Source: Anaerolineae bacterium
Lineage (GTDB): Bacteria; Chloroflexota; Anaerolineae; JAAYZQ01
NCBI GenBank assembly: GCA_016926595.1
Contig: JAFGOG010000044.1
Span: 1 to 16,325 of the forward strand
Length of the DNA: 16,325 nucleotides
Reading direction: 5' to 3'
Under the pieces are notes generated by a model. That model made no database searches, was not told the origin of the DNA, and saw only the letters and a program-made list of their open reading frames with translations. Both the position numbers and the translations under genes were made by a program. Shown in pieces: positions 1 through 7,757 of the stretch. The stretch's first letter is position 1; each line of letters starts with the position of its first letter.

Positions 1-644
1 CATTGCTGGTTGCCCAAAACCACCAGGTACATCTGATCGAGCACCGGCACGAGATATTGGAGCGTCTGCATCGTGAGCTGCCGACCGAAGCGATCTACGA
101 AGGCAAGCCGACCGATCCACAGGTACTCGAAGCAGCGGGCATCCAGCAAGCCCAGGTGTTGGCTGCCTGCCTGCCAGACGACGCCGACAACCTGTCGTTG
201 TGCTTCGTAGCCCGCAGCCGCTACCAGGTGCAGCGCATCATCGCCCAGATCAACGATCCGCGCAACGCCTGGCTTTTTGACAGCAAATTCCACGTGGACG
301 TAGCGCTCAACCAGTCGGAGATCCTGGCAAGGTTGATCGAGGAGGAGATGTCGCTGGGCGACATGGTGACACTGCTCAAGCTACGCCGGGGGCAGTACTC
401 GCTGGTGGAGGAAAAGATCCCGCCCGGCGCCAAGGCGGTCGGCATCGCGATCAAGGATCTGGCGCTGCCGGACGAGTGCGTTATCGCCGGCATCATCCGC
501 AAGGGCAAAATGGTGATGCCACGGGGGTTGACGGCATTCGAGGCCGGGGATGAGGTGCTGGCCGTCACCGACCGCCAAGGAGCAGAGCAATTGGCCGCTC
601 TCTTTGCGCCGCCCCAGGACAACAGCCAGAGCAAAAAGCCATAG
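1..644 (+). CDS. trkA: TrkA-type K+ uptake regulator (RCK domain protein), 5' end outside the window
   Basis: Cytoplasmic regulatory subunit of a Trk/Ktr-type potassium uptake system; it gates the membrane subunit in response to a bound nucleotide. The frame is open from the first base. The visible part begins inside the first Rossmann helix, so the GxGxxG nucleotide loop lies upstream of the window; the TTG at position 3 is not the true start. Counting from that TTG, the acidic residue after the second strand is in LIEHRHE (10-16), and the rest of the RCK_N domain includes AQINDPRNAWLF (81-92), a stretch typical of TrkA proteins. An RCK_C domain follows (about 120-205), with GDEVLAVTD near its end. 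No membrane segment is seen, as expected for TrkA. It converges on leuS. Family assignment is firm; whether it serves Trk or another RCK-gated channel cannot be told. Confidence 0.88.
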   Translation, partial: LLVAQNHQVHLIEHRHEILERLHRELPTEAIYEGKPTDPQVLEAAGIQQAQVLAACLPDDADNLSLCFVARSRYQVQRIIAQINDPRNAWLFDSKFHVDVALNQSEILARLIEEEMSLGDMVTLLKLRRGQYSLVEEKIPPGAKAVGIAIKDLALPDECVIAGIIRKGKMVMPRGLTAFEAGDEVLAVTDRQGAEQLAALFAPPQDNSQSKKP

Positions 645-674
645 CCGCACACCGGCACTGAAACGGCAGCATCA

Positions 675-714
675 AAAAACTGGATCAGTCTATTTGCAGA
701 CTGGTCCAGTTTTT
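675..714. terminator. Bidirectional intrinsic terminator between trkA and leuS
   Basis: Perfect 17-bp inverted repeat (675-691 with 698-714, one G-T pair) around the loop ATTTGC. It starts with A-rich and ends with T-rich sequence, so either strand gives a hairpin ending in a U tract. It sits 31 bp past the trkA stop and 7 bp past the leuS stop, so it can end both convergent transcripts. Confidence 0.9.
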
Positions 715-720
715 GCAAGC

Positions 721-3186
721 TCAGGCGACGACGCTGACCAGCCGGCCGGGCACGACGATCACCTGCCGGGGCGGCCGGCCATCCAGGCAGGCCTGGACAC
801 GAGGGCTGGTCAGGGCCAGGCGGCGCGCCTCGTCGTCGGGGACGCCGGCCGGTACAGAGATCCGGTCGCGCACCTTGCCGTTGACCTTGACGATCAGCGT
901 CACGGTTTCGTCAGCAGCCAATTCTAGGCTGTAAACCGGCCACGGCTGCTGATGTACCGAGGAGTCGCCCTCGCGTCGAGACCACAGCTCCTCGGCAATG
1001 TGCGGGACGAAGGGGGCCAGCAGCCGGATCAGGACGCCGGTCGCTTCCTGGAAAGCAGGCGTCACGCCGTGCTTCTCGAGGTGCGCGCCCAGGGCGTTGA
1101 TCCACTCCATCAATGCCGCCAGCGCTGTGTTGAACTTGAAGGCCTCCACATCGTCAGTCACCCGGCGGACGGTCTTGTGCATCCTTCGCCTCAACGCATT
1201 GTCTGCAGTCGCTTGCCTGTCCACACTCTCGCTTTTCTGCTCTCCTGCTGCCTGGCAGGTACGCCACACCCGGCGCAGGAACCGTTCCGAGCCGGCGATC
1301 CCCTCTTCGTCCCAGATCACGTTGTGGTCAAAGGGGGCGATAAATAGCAGATGGACGCGCAGGATGTCGGCGCCGTAGCGCTCGACGACCTCGTCGGGCG
1401 TGACAACGTTGCCCTGGCTCTTGGCCATACGCTTGCCATCGCTGGCGTGGACGATGCCCTGGCTCCTGAGCTGGGGGAACGGCTCGCGAAAGCCGATCAG
1501 GCCGGCGTCGGCCAGAACTTTGGTCCAGAAGCGGGCGTACAACAGGTGCATGACGGCGTGCTCGGCGCCGCCGACATACAGGTCGACCGGCAGCCAACAG
1601 CGCACGGCCTCGGGATTGAAGGGGCCGGCCTGATACCAGGGATCGGCAAAGCGCAGAAAGTACCAGCTCGAGCAGGCAAATCCGCCCATGGTGTCGGTCT
1701 CGCGCCGGGCTGGCCCGCCGCAGGCTGGGCAGGCAGCCTCGACGAATTCAGGCAGGTTGGCCAGCGGCGAGCGCCCATCGCCGCGCGGCTGATAGTCGGG
1801 CAGGTGGGGCAGCAGCACCGGCAGGTCGGACTCGGGCACTGGCAGCGGGCCGCAGCGCTGGCAGTGGACGATCGGGATGGGCGTGCCCCAGTAGCGCTGG
1901 CGGCTGATCAGCCAATCGCGCAGGCGGTACTGGACGGCCCGCCGGCCGTAGCCGGCCTGCTCCATCATGGCGGCGATGCCCTGCCAGGCTTGGGACGAGG
2001 ACTGGCCGTCGAATGGGCCAGAGTTGGCCATTATCCCCTCACCCTCGTAGGCGTGACCGGCGTCCCGAACCTCAGGTGGGCGGATGACCTCGACGATCGA
2101 CAGGCCGTACTGCCGGGCGAACTCCCAGTCGCGCTGGTCGTGGGCCGGCACGGCCATGATCGCGCCGGTGCCATAGCCAGGCAGGACATAATCGGCGACA
2201 AAGATCGGCACCGGCCGGCCGTTGGCCGGGTTGACAGCGCAGGCGCCGGTTGAGACGCCGTCGCGGCGGCGCTCGGCTCTCAGCCGCTCGATGTCAGTGG
2301 TGCGCCTGGCCCGTTCCACGTAGGCGGCCACGGCCGCCCGCTGTTTCGGCGTTGTGACCTGGTCCACCAGCGGGTGCTCGGGGGCCAGCACGGCAAAGGT
2401 CATCCCATAGACGGTGTCGGGGCGGGTGGTAAAGACCCGGAATGACAGGCCGGGAGAGCCGGCAACGACCATCTCGAACTCGACGCCCTCGCTGCGCCCG
2501 ATCCAGTTACGCTGCATGGCCAGGATGTGCTCCGGCCAGTCCAGGTGGTCGGTTTCGGCCAGCAGCTCGTCGGCATAGGCGGTGATGCGAAAAAACCACT
2601 GTTTCAGGTCACGCCGCGTCACCGGCTGGTGGCAGCGCCAGCAGGCGCCCTCTTCCACCTCCTCGTTAGCCAGGGTTGTCTGGCAAGTCTCGCACCAGTT
2701 TACCGGGGCCAGCGCCTGATAGGCCAGCCCGCGCCGGTAGAGCAGCAAAAAGATCCACTGGGTCCAGCGATAATAGGCGGGATCGCTGGAGTTGATCTCG
2801 CGCTCCCAGTCATAGGAGGCGCCGATCATTTGCAACTGCCGCTTGTAGTTGGCCGCATAGCGGGCCGTGCTGTCGCGGGGATGGACGCCTTTGTCGATGG
2901 CCTCGTTTTCGGCGGGCAGGCCAAAGGCATCCCAGCCCATCGGGTGGAGGACGGCATCGCCCTTCATCCGGTGATAGCGGCTGATGACGTCGGTGGGCAC
3001 GTAATTGCGGCAGTGCCCCACGCTCAGGCCGGCGCCTGACGGATAGGGGAAGAAATCAAGGCAGTAGAAGGTAGGGCGACCGTCCGCTTGCGGCGTGCGG
3101 TAGAGGCCGGCGCCGGCCCACCGCTGCTGCCATTTGGCCTCAATGGCATGTGGATCGTAAGGTTTGATTTTTTTCGACATATCCAT
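721..3186 (-). CDS. leuS: Leucyl-tRNA synthetase (class I), 821 aa
   Basis: Charges tRNA-Leu with leucine in the cytoplasm. Domains in order: N-terminal Rossmann half with FPYPSGAGLSVGH (46-58) and MGWDAFGLPAENEA; a zinc-type insert with CETC and CWRC pairs; the CP1 editing domain with TTRPDTVYGM; the second catalytic half with GKRMAKSQGN (Lys of MAKS at about 589); and a C-terminal anticodon-binding helical domain with RLLAPFVPHIAEELW and VNGKVRDR. The length is normal for bacterial LeuRS. Both signatures deviate from canon: HIGH reads SVGH (first His to Ser) and KMSKS reads RMAKS. The ATG at 3186 was chosen because AAGGAGG lies 11 nt upstream and the protein family begins about here; an ATG 6 nt further in is also possible. 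An open frame extends further upstream but runs through the leader terminator, so it is not coding. Expression is probably controlled by the leucine-rich leader. Confidence 0.96.
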   Translation of the reverse strand: MDMSKKIKPYDPHAIEAKWQQRWAGAGLYRTPQADGRPTFYCLDFFPYPSGAGLSVGHCRNYVPTDVISRYHRMKGDAVLHPMGWDAFGLPAENEAIDKGVHPRDSTARYAANYKRQLQMIGASYDWEREINSSDPAYYRWTQWIFLLLYRRGLAYQALAPVNWCETCQTTLANEEVEEGACWRCHQPVTRRDLKQWFFRITAYADELLAETDHLDWPEHILAMQRNWIGRSEGVEFEMVVAGSPGLSFRVFTTRPDTVYGMTFAVLAPEHPLVDQVTTPKQRAAVAAYVERARRTTDIERLRAERRRDGVSTGACAVNPANGRPVPIFVADYVLPGYGTGAIMAVPAHDQRDWEFARQYGLSIVEVIRPPEVRDAGHAYEGEGIMANSGPFDGQSSSQAWQGIAAMMEQAGYGRRAVQYRLRDWLISRQRYWGTPIPIVHCQRCGPLPVPESDLPVLLPHLPDYQPRGDGRSPLANLPEFVEAACPACGGPARRETDTMGGFACSSWYFLRFADPWYQAGPFNPEAVRCWLPVDLYVGGAEHAVMHLLYARFWTKVLADAGLIGFREPFPQLRSQGIVHASDGKRMAKSQGNVVTPDEVVERYGADILRVHLLFIAPFDHNVIWDEEGIAGSERFLRRVWRTCQAAGEQKSESVDRQATADNALRRRMHKTVRRVTDDVEAFKFNTALAALMEWINALGAHLEKHGVTPAFQEATGVLIRLLAPFVPHIAEELWSRREGDSSVHQQPWPVYSLELAADETVTLIVKVNGKVRDRISVPAGVPDDEARRLALTSPRVQACLDGRPPRQVIVVPGRLVSVVA

Positions 3187-3220
3187 GAGATATCGTCCTC
3201 CTTCCGCTGCTGATTTTGAG

Positions 3221-3252
3221 AAAAAAAAGACCTCCCGCGCCTGGGAGGTCTT
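3221..3252 (-). terminator. Attenuator terminator ahead of leuS
   Basis: Perfect 10-bp stem AAGACCTCCC / GGGAGGTCTT (3252-3243 with 3236-3227) with loop AGGCGC, running into eight T residues (3228-3221). It lies 35 nt before the leuS start codon and after the leader promoter, so it must be conditional if leuS is expressed. Confidence 0.93.
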
Positions 3253-3271
3253 GCAAACTGAGCCGGAAAGG

Positions 3272-3370
3272 TTACGCTGCTCTGGTTCCTGCCTGTCCCA
3301 AGCACGGATAGCTCCCCCCGAGGAGGAGCAAGCCAAGGAGCAGCACTGAAACGGAAACCCACGCGTTCAT
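3272..3370 (-). CDS. Leucine-rich leader peptide of leuS (32 aa)
   Basis: ATG at 3370, TAA at 3274-3272. The core reads VSVLLLGLLLLGG: seven Leu codons among eight (CTG CTC CTT, one GGC, TTG CTC CTC CTC), with one more Leu codon (TTG) at position 24. It would act by ribosome pausing, not as a finished product. No good Shine-Dalgarno sequence precedes the ATG. However, a four-codon GTG frame (3381-3367) has AGGG five bases upstream, and its TGA overlaps the ATG as ATGA, so translation may be coupled. An alternative reading is a chance Leu-rich frame. The position between a consensus promoter and a strong terminator just before leuS argues against chance. Confidence 0.72.
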   Translation of the reverse strand: MNAWVSVSVLLLGLLLLGGSYPCLGQAGTRAA

Positions 3371-3402
3371 GCCCGATTCACAATTACCCTGTTAGTGACC
3401 CT

Positions 3403-3430
3403 ATTATACCATATTGCGGAAATCTGTCAA
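3403..3430 (-). promoter_or_regulatory. leuS promoter
   Basis: TTGACA (3430-3425), 16-bp spacer, TATAAT (3408-3403); both boxes match the sigma-70 consensus exactly. Transcription would start near 3396, 26 nt before the leader-peptide ATG. The -35 box and the next five bases (TTGACAGATTT) are identical to those of the alaX-ileS promoter. Confidence 0.88.
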
Positions 3431-3521
3431 GATCGGGCATGGCGGCCAAGCCCGTTATGATGCACGAAAGATGCGCCCTTGCCGGCCATCCTCACCCGAG
3501 CACCTGTGCCAGGCAGACAAT

Positions 3522-6500
3522 TTATGGCTTCTTGACACCCAGGGTGACCGGGTGTTCTTCCAGCTTGAACGATTCCCGACGGGTTACGTCAGAAAGCACT
3601 GGGCCAGGCACCAACTCACGGCTCAAAGTCTCGGCCTTGACATAGTCCGCCCATTCCTCCATAACCTGGTTCAGTTCGCCGTCAACATCGTAGTAGGTGA
3701 TTATCCGGTCGTCGAGCTGAAAGCCAGCCTCTTTGCGCAGGTTCTGGATACGGCGCACCAGGTCGCGGGCCAGGCCCTCGCGCTCGAGCTCGGGCGTGAG
3801 CGTGACATCCACCGCCACAATCAGCCCCTTTTCTTCGGCCACGGCATAGCCCTCGCGGGCCAAGGTTCGAATCTCGACCTCCTCAGGCAGCAGCTCGACC
3901 GGCGGCTCACCGTCGCCAAGATCCAACTCGACGCTCAGCGGCGCCTTGAACCGCTGGGCAAGCACGGCAGCGTCGGCAGTGGCCACCGCCTGGCGCAGGC
4001 GCGGGTAGCGGCTGCCGTACTTGGGTCCCAGGAGCTTGGGTAGGAGGCCGATTTCGTAGCGGACCAGGTCGCCTGCTTCCTCCACGAACTCGACCGACTT
4101 GACGTTCAGCTCGTCGGTCACCAGGCCGGCCAGGTCGCCCAGGCGGCCGGCCTGCGGGCCGGCAGAGACCAGCGCTTTGGCCAGCGGCTGGCGCAGCTTG
4201 ACGTTCGAGGCGCTCCGCGCCGAGCGGCCCAGGGCGGTGATCTGCATCGCCAGCCCCATCCGCTCCACCAGCCCGGCGTCCACCAGGCTGTCGTCAGCGA
4301 TCGGCCAGTCGCAGTGGTGGACGCTCTCGCAGGCATCGCCGCCCACCGACCGGACCAGGTTCTGGTACATCACCTCGGTCACAAAGGGCACAAAGGGCGC
4401 CAGCAGCCTAGTCAGCGTCACCAGAACCTGGTACAGGGTGGCATAGGCAGCCTCCTTGTCCGCATCCTGTTCACTCTTCCAGAAGCGGCGGCGGCTGCGG
4501 CGCACGTACCAGTTGGTCAGGTCGTCCAGGAATGGTTCGACAACCAGCGTGGCGCCGTACGGATCATACTCTTCCATCCGCCCAGTGACCGCCTGGATGA
4601 TCTGCTGCAACCGGGAAACGATCCAACGATCGAGAGGTTGGAGGGTTGAGCTCTTCCCATCCTCTGCACTTCTTGGTTTCCAGCCGTCGAGGTTGGCGTA
4701 GGTGACAAAAAACGAGTAGACGTTCCACAGCGGCAGCAAGAAGCGGCGGCGGGTGTCGTCGGCCAGGTGATAGCCGAACACCAGGTTTTGCTCCGGCTTG
4801 TGGGCGCAGTACATCCAGCGCATTACATCGACGCCCATGGTGTTGGCCGCCTCGTTGAACTCGATCGAATTACCCCACGACTTGTGCATCGGCCGGAGGT
4901 CCTCGGCGACGAGGGTGGCATAGGTCTGCACGGTGCGGAACGGCGCTTTGCGCTCCATGATCGTGCTCATGGCCAACATGCTGTAGAACCAGTTGCGGAA
5001 CTGGCCAGGAAAGCTCTCGGTGATCAGGTCGGCCGGGAACCAGGTGCGCCAGTAGTCGGGATCGGTGCGGTAGCGCAGGGTGGAATAGGCGACGATGCCA
5101 GCATCCAGCCACGGGTTTCCCACGTCGGGAACGCGGCTGGCCGTGCCGCCGCACCGCGAGCAGCGGATCTTGACCGCATCGACGTATGGCCGGTGGGGGG
5201 TATGCCCGGCGAATTCGTCCCAGCCGGCCACGGCCCGCTCCTTCAGTTCTTGCTCCGAGCCGATCACGTCGAACCAGCCACACTCAGGGCAGGTCCAGAT
5301 CGGCAGGGCCAGCCCCCAGTAGCGCTTTTTGGAGATCATCCAGTCGTGCATATTGCGCAGCCAGTCCATCTCCCGCTCAAAGCCAAAGTCTGGGATCCAA
5401 CGCGTGGCCTGCACTACCTCCATGATCTGGTAGCGCAGGTTGCGCGCCTTTTCCTCGTCGGTGACCTGCTCGTACGGTTTGTCCAACTGCTCGCCCATGC
5501 TGATGAACCACTCGTCCACCAAGCGAAAGACCAGCTCGCTCTGGCAGCGCCAGCAAACCGGGTAGCGGTGGGTATAGTCTTCGAGCCGGTACAGGATCCC
5601 CTTTTGCTGCAAACTGTCAAAGATCGGCTGGGCCGAGCCGCTGACGTTTGTCCCGGTCAGCCACCCAAAGCCGTCCAGGAAGTACCCCTCCTCGTCAAGC
5701 GGGGCGATAGCTGGCAGGCCCAACTGCTTGCCAAGGGCAAAGTCCTCGGCGCCGCAGCCAGGTGCGATGTGGACAATGCCGGTGCCCTCGGTCTCGCCCA
5801 CCTGATCCCACAGGATTACGCGATGCGCCGCCGCCGAACCGCTCTGCTGCTGGGCCGGCAGCTCGTCGAACGGGCCGTCGTAGGTCCAGCCCTCCAGCGC
5901 GGTGCCCAGTTTTTCGTCCAATACAGTGTACTTGCCGCGCACGGCGTTGGGGATGGCGCCTTTGCTCAGCCACAAGCGCCGCTCCCCCTGTTCGAGCAGG
6001 ACGTAGGGCAGCTCAGGATGGACCGCCGCCGCCACGTTGCTGGTCAGCGTCCAAGGCGTGGTGGTCCACACCAGCAGATCTTCACCGGGCCGGTTGCGCA
6101 GCGGGAACCGGAGAAAGACGCTGGTGTGGGTCAACTCCTGGTAGCCCTCGGTCACAATCTCGTGCTGGCTGATGCCGGTGCCACACCGGGCGCACCAGGG
6201 CATCACATCGTGGCCCCGGTAGATCCAGCCGTTGTTGTGGCACTTTTTCAGAGCGGCCCAGATGGTATAGTTGTTTTCGTCGCTGAAGGTAAAGTAGCTG
6301 CCGCCCAGCTCCGGCAGCCCCAGCCGCCCGACGATCTGCTCCACCGTGCCGGTCACCGGTCCTCCTGGCCCTTCGACCGTGATCGTCTGCCCGGGGTCCT
6401 CAGCCATCTTGCGCTCCAGGTCGAGCAAGAATTCCGGGTCGTTCCAATCCATCCAGTAGCCCAGGCGGATCGACTGTTCGGTCTGCATAGCGGAGTATTT

Positions 6501-6875
6501 GAGCACCCGCTGCTTGCACAGGTTGACAAACTCGGCCAGGCCGTAGGCTTCGATCCCTTTTTTCGACTTGAAGCCCTGGTCCTTTTCGACATTGACCTCT
6601 ACCCACAAACCCTGGCAATCGTAGCCGTTCTGCCAGCGCTGCTCGTAACGGCCCATCGCCTTGTAACGCTGGAAAACGTCCTTGTAGGTGCGGCCCCAGG
6701 CATGGTGGACAGCCATCGGGTTGTTGGCCGTGATCGGGCCGTCGATGAACGACCAGCGCTCCCGGCCCCGATTCTTGGCCACCAGCTTCTGAAAGGCGGC
6801 AGTGCGCTTCCAGAATTCGAGCACCTCGTGCTCTTGACGGATGAAATCTATTTGGCTTGGTACTGGCTTGAACAT
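3522..6875 (-). CDS. ileS: Isoleucyl-tRNA synthetase, IleRS2-like, with AVHH signature, 1117 aa
   Basis: Charges tRNA-Ile in the cytoplasm. Order: catalytic half with FIDGPITANNPMAVHHAWGR (43-62), where the usual HIGH tetrad reads AVHH (55-58); GYDCQGLWVE; a zinc-type MPWCARCGTG; the CP1 editing domain with LVWTTTPWTLTSN; the second catalytic half with WLDAG and PMHKSWGNSIEF (KMSKS equivalent MHKS, about 663-666); then anticodon-binding and C-terminal domains with EREGLARDLVRRIQNLRKEAGF. That last motif is typical of the eukaryote-like IleRS2 group. A stretch of about 46 residues (147-192) between WMDW and the conserved DENNYTIW appears inserted and makes the protein longer than usual. The start ATG is 4 nt after GGAGGAGG. 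It follows alaX by 110 bp with no terminator seen, so both genes should respond to the Ile T-box. Confidence 0.95.
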   Translation of the reverse strand: MFKPVPSQIDFIRQEHEVLEFWKRTAAFQKLVAKNRGRERWSFIDGPITANNPMAVHHAWGRTYKDVFQRYKAMGRYEQRWQNGYDCQGLWVEVNVEKDQGFKSKKGIEAYGLAEFVNLCKQRVLKYSAMQTEQSIRLGYWMDWNDPEFLLDLERKMAEDPGQTITVEGPGGPVTGTVEQIVGRLGLPELGGSYFTFSDENNYTIWAALKKCHNNGWIYRGHDVMPWCARCGTGISQHEIVTEGYQELTHTSVFLRFPLRNRPGEDLLVWTTTPWTLTSNVAAAVHPELPYVLLEQGERRLWLSKGAIPNAVRGKYTVLDEKLGTALEGWTYDGPFDELPAQQQSGSAAAHRVILWDQVGETEGTGIVHIAPGCGAEDFALGKQLGLPAIAPLDEEGYFLDGFGWLTGTNVSGSAQPIFDSLQQKGILYRLEDYTHRYPVCWRCQSELVFRLVDEWFISMGEQLDKPYEQVTDEEKARNLRYQIMEVVQATRWIPDFGFEREMDWLRNMHDWMISKKRYWGLALPIWTCPECGWFDVIGSEQELKERAVAGWDEFAGHTPHRPYVDAVKIRCSRCGGTASRVPDVGNPWLDAGIVAYSTLRYRTDPDYWRTWFPADLITESFPGQFRNWFYSMLAMSTIMERKAPFRTVQTYATLVAEDLRPMHKSWGNSIEFNEAANTMGVDVMRWMYCAHKPEQNLVFGYHLADDTRRRFLLPLWNVYSFFVTYANLDGWKPRSAEDGKSSTLQPLDRWIVSRLQQIIQAVTGRMEEYDPYGATLVVEPFLDDLTNWYVRRSRRRFWKSEQDADKEAAYATLYQVLVTLTRLLAPFVPFVTEVMYQNLVRSVGGDACESVHHCDWPIADDSLVDAGLVERMGLAMQITALGRSARSASNVKLRQPLAKALVSAGPQAGRLGDLAGLVTDELNVKSVEFVEEAGDLVRYEIGLLPKLLGPKYGSRYPRLRQAVATADAAVLAQRFKAPLSVELDLGDGEPPVELLPEEVEIRTLAREGYAVAEEKGLIVAVDVTLTPELEREGLARDLVRRIQNLRKEAGFQLDDRIITYYDVDGELNQVMEEWADYVKAETLSRELVPGPVLSDVTRRESFKLEEHPVTLGVKKP

Positions 6876-6985
6876 ATATCCTCCTCCGAAATCGCCTTAG
6901 AATGAGTAGCCTGTAACGTAATGGCCGATCTCGGAGCCGGTAATCGAACCTGGAGACGATAGTGGATGGTGCAGCATCTCCCCAA

Positions 6986-7711
6986 TCACCTCCCTTCTAC
7001 TTCTGGGTCCAGTTGAATGTAGATGCGCTTGTTGATTGCTCCTTTACTGTGGTAATCGACCACCCGGACGCGTCCCACCTCACGGGTGTTGGCGACGTGC
7101 GTGCCGCCGTCGGCCTGCAGATCCAGGCCGACGATCTCGACCGTGCGCACCCTGTCGATGTGGGGCGGCAGCAGGTTGATCTTGGTCCGGATCAGGTCAG
7201 GGATCCGGAACGCCTCCTCGCGGGGCAGGATGGCGACGCGCACCGGGCGGCCCTCGTCAATCTCGGCGTTGACGCTGGCCTCGATCTCGGCCACCAGTTC
7301 CTTGCGCATCGTCTCGAACTCGAAATCCATCCGGCCCTGGAGCGGTTCCATGTTACCGCCGGTGACCAGCGCGCCATAGTCACGATAGACCACGCCGCAT
7401 AGGACATGCAGGGCGGTGTGGGTGCGCATCAACCGGTAGCGACGATCCCAATCGAGCAGGCCGTGAACTCGCGTGCTCACCGGTGGGACGTCGCCAGCCA
7501 GGATGTGCCATATCTCGCCAGCCTGCTTTTTGACCTGTGCAACCTGCGCCGCGCCGTTTGCCCAGGCCAGCGTTCCCAGGTCGTTAGGCTGGCCGCCCCC
7601 GCCGGGGTAAAAAGCCGTCCGGTCGAGGGTGACCGCCTGGCCGTCGGCCGCGGCCACCACAGCGTCGAACTCTTGCATGTAGCTGTCGGTCTGGTACAGT
7701 TCTTCGGTCAT
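6986..7711 (-). CDS. alaX: AlaX-type alanyl-tRNA editing protein, 241 aa
   Basis: Free-standing relative of the AlaRS editing domain. Known members hydrolyse Ser- or Gly-mischarged tRNA-Ala in trans. Seen: the glycine-rich segment FYPGGGGQPND (34-44), which places it in the AlaX-M/L group; the zinc motif HTALH (H98, H102); and a second metal-site region DGGTHVANT (201-209). In AlaRS and most AlaX proteins I know, that region reads CGGTH; here the Cys is replaced by Asp201 while His205 remains. Start ATG follows GAGGTGAG. It is the first gene after the T-box leader and precedes ileS, so it is probably made when Ile-tRNA is scarce. Whether its substrate is tRNA-Ala or mischarged tRNA-Ile is open. 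Confidence 0.87.
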   Translation of the reverse strand: MTEELYQTDSYMQEFDAVVAAADGQAVTLDRTAFYPGGGGQPNDLGTLAWANGAAQVAQVKKQAGEIWHILAGDVPPVSTRVHGLLDWDRRYRLMRTHTALHVLCGVVYRDYGALVTGGNMEPLQGRMDFEFETMRKELVAEIEASVNAEIDEGRPVRVAILPREEAFRIPDLIRTKINLLPPHIDRVRTVEIVGLDLQADGGTHVANTREVGRVRVVDYHSKGAINKRIYIQLDPEVEGR

Positions 7712-7757
7712 TTCTCACCTCGCATAGACGTCTGCTTCAAGATGCTGAGCATTCAAC

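Larger units (their letters stand above)
3221..3396 (-). promoter_or_regulatory. leuS leader: probable leucine attenuator
   Basis: Roughly 175-nt transcribed leader with three parts that I can see: a leucine-rich leader ORF (3370-3272), an 8-bp hairpin (3329-3322 with 3318-3311, loop UCG) lying on the Leu codons themselves, and an intrinsic terminator (3252-3221). The 3' arm of the first hairpin (GGGAG, 3316-3312) can instead pair with CUCCC (3247-3243) in the terminator's 5' arm, with a supporting CUUG/CAAG pairing (3302-3299 with 3253-3250). That would be an antiterminator. By the known logic of leucine attenuators, a ribosome stalled at Leu codons would open hairpin 1:2, let 2:3 form and allow leuS transcription. 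The alternative pairing is hand-derived. No T-box consensus is present. Confidence 0.75.

Noticed and set aside
1351..2253. A 300-codon open frame on the plus strand opposite leuS
   Set aside because: Same shadow effect; the leuS catalytic and editing motifs occupy the other strand without a break.
3187..3336. A 50-residue N-terminal extension of LeuRS from an upstream ATG at 3336
   Set aside because: It would be read through the leader terminator and U tract, has no SD, and does not resemble LeuRS. The ATG at 3186 has AAGGAGG.
3221..3400. A T-box in front of leuS
   Set aside because: No AGGGTGGNACCGCG element and no stem I signature are present; the leader is also short for a T-box.
4767..6905. 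A 712-codon open frame on the plus strand opposite ileS
   Set aside because: It is the antisense shadow of a high-GC gene. Its translation is rich in His, Gln, Val and Ala without any recognisable domain, whereas the minus strand encodes a full IleRS.
6876..6985. Possible tRNA or separate promoter between alaX and ileS
   Set aside because: I found no cloverleaf-like arms, no T-loop GGTTCGA with matching stem, and no convincing -35/-10 pair on the minus strand.
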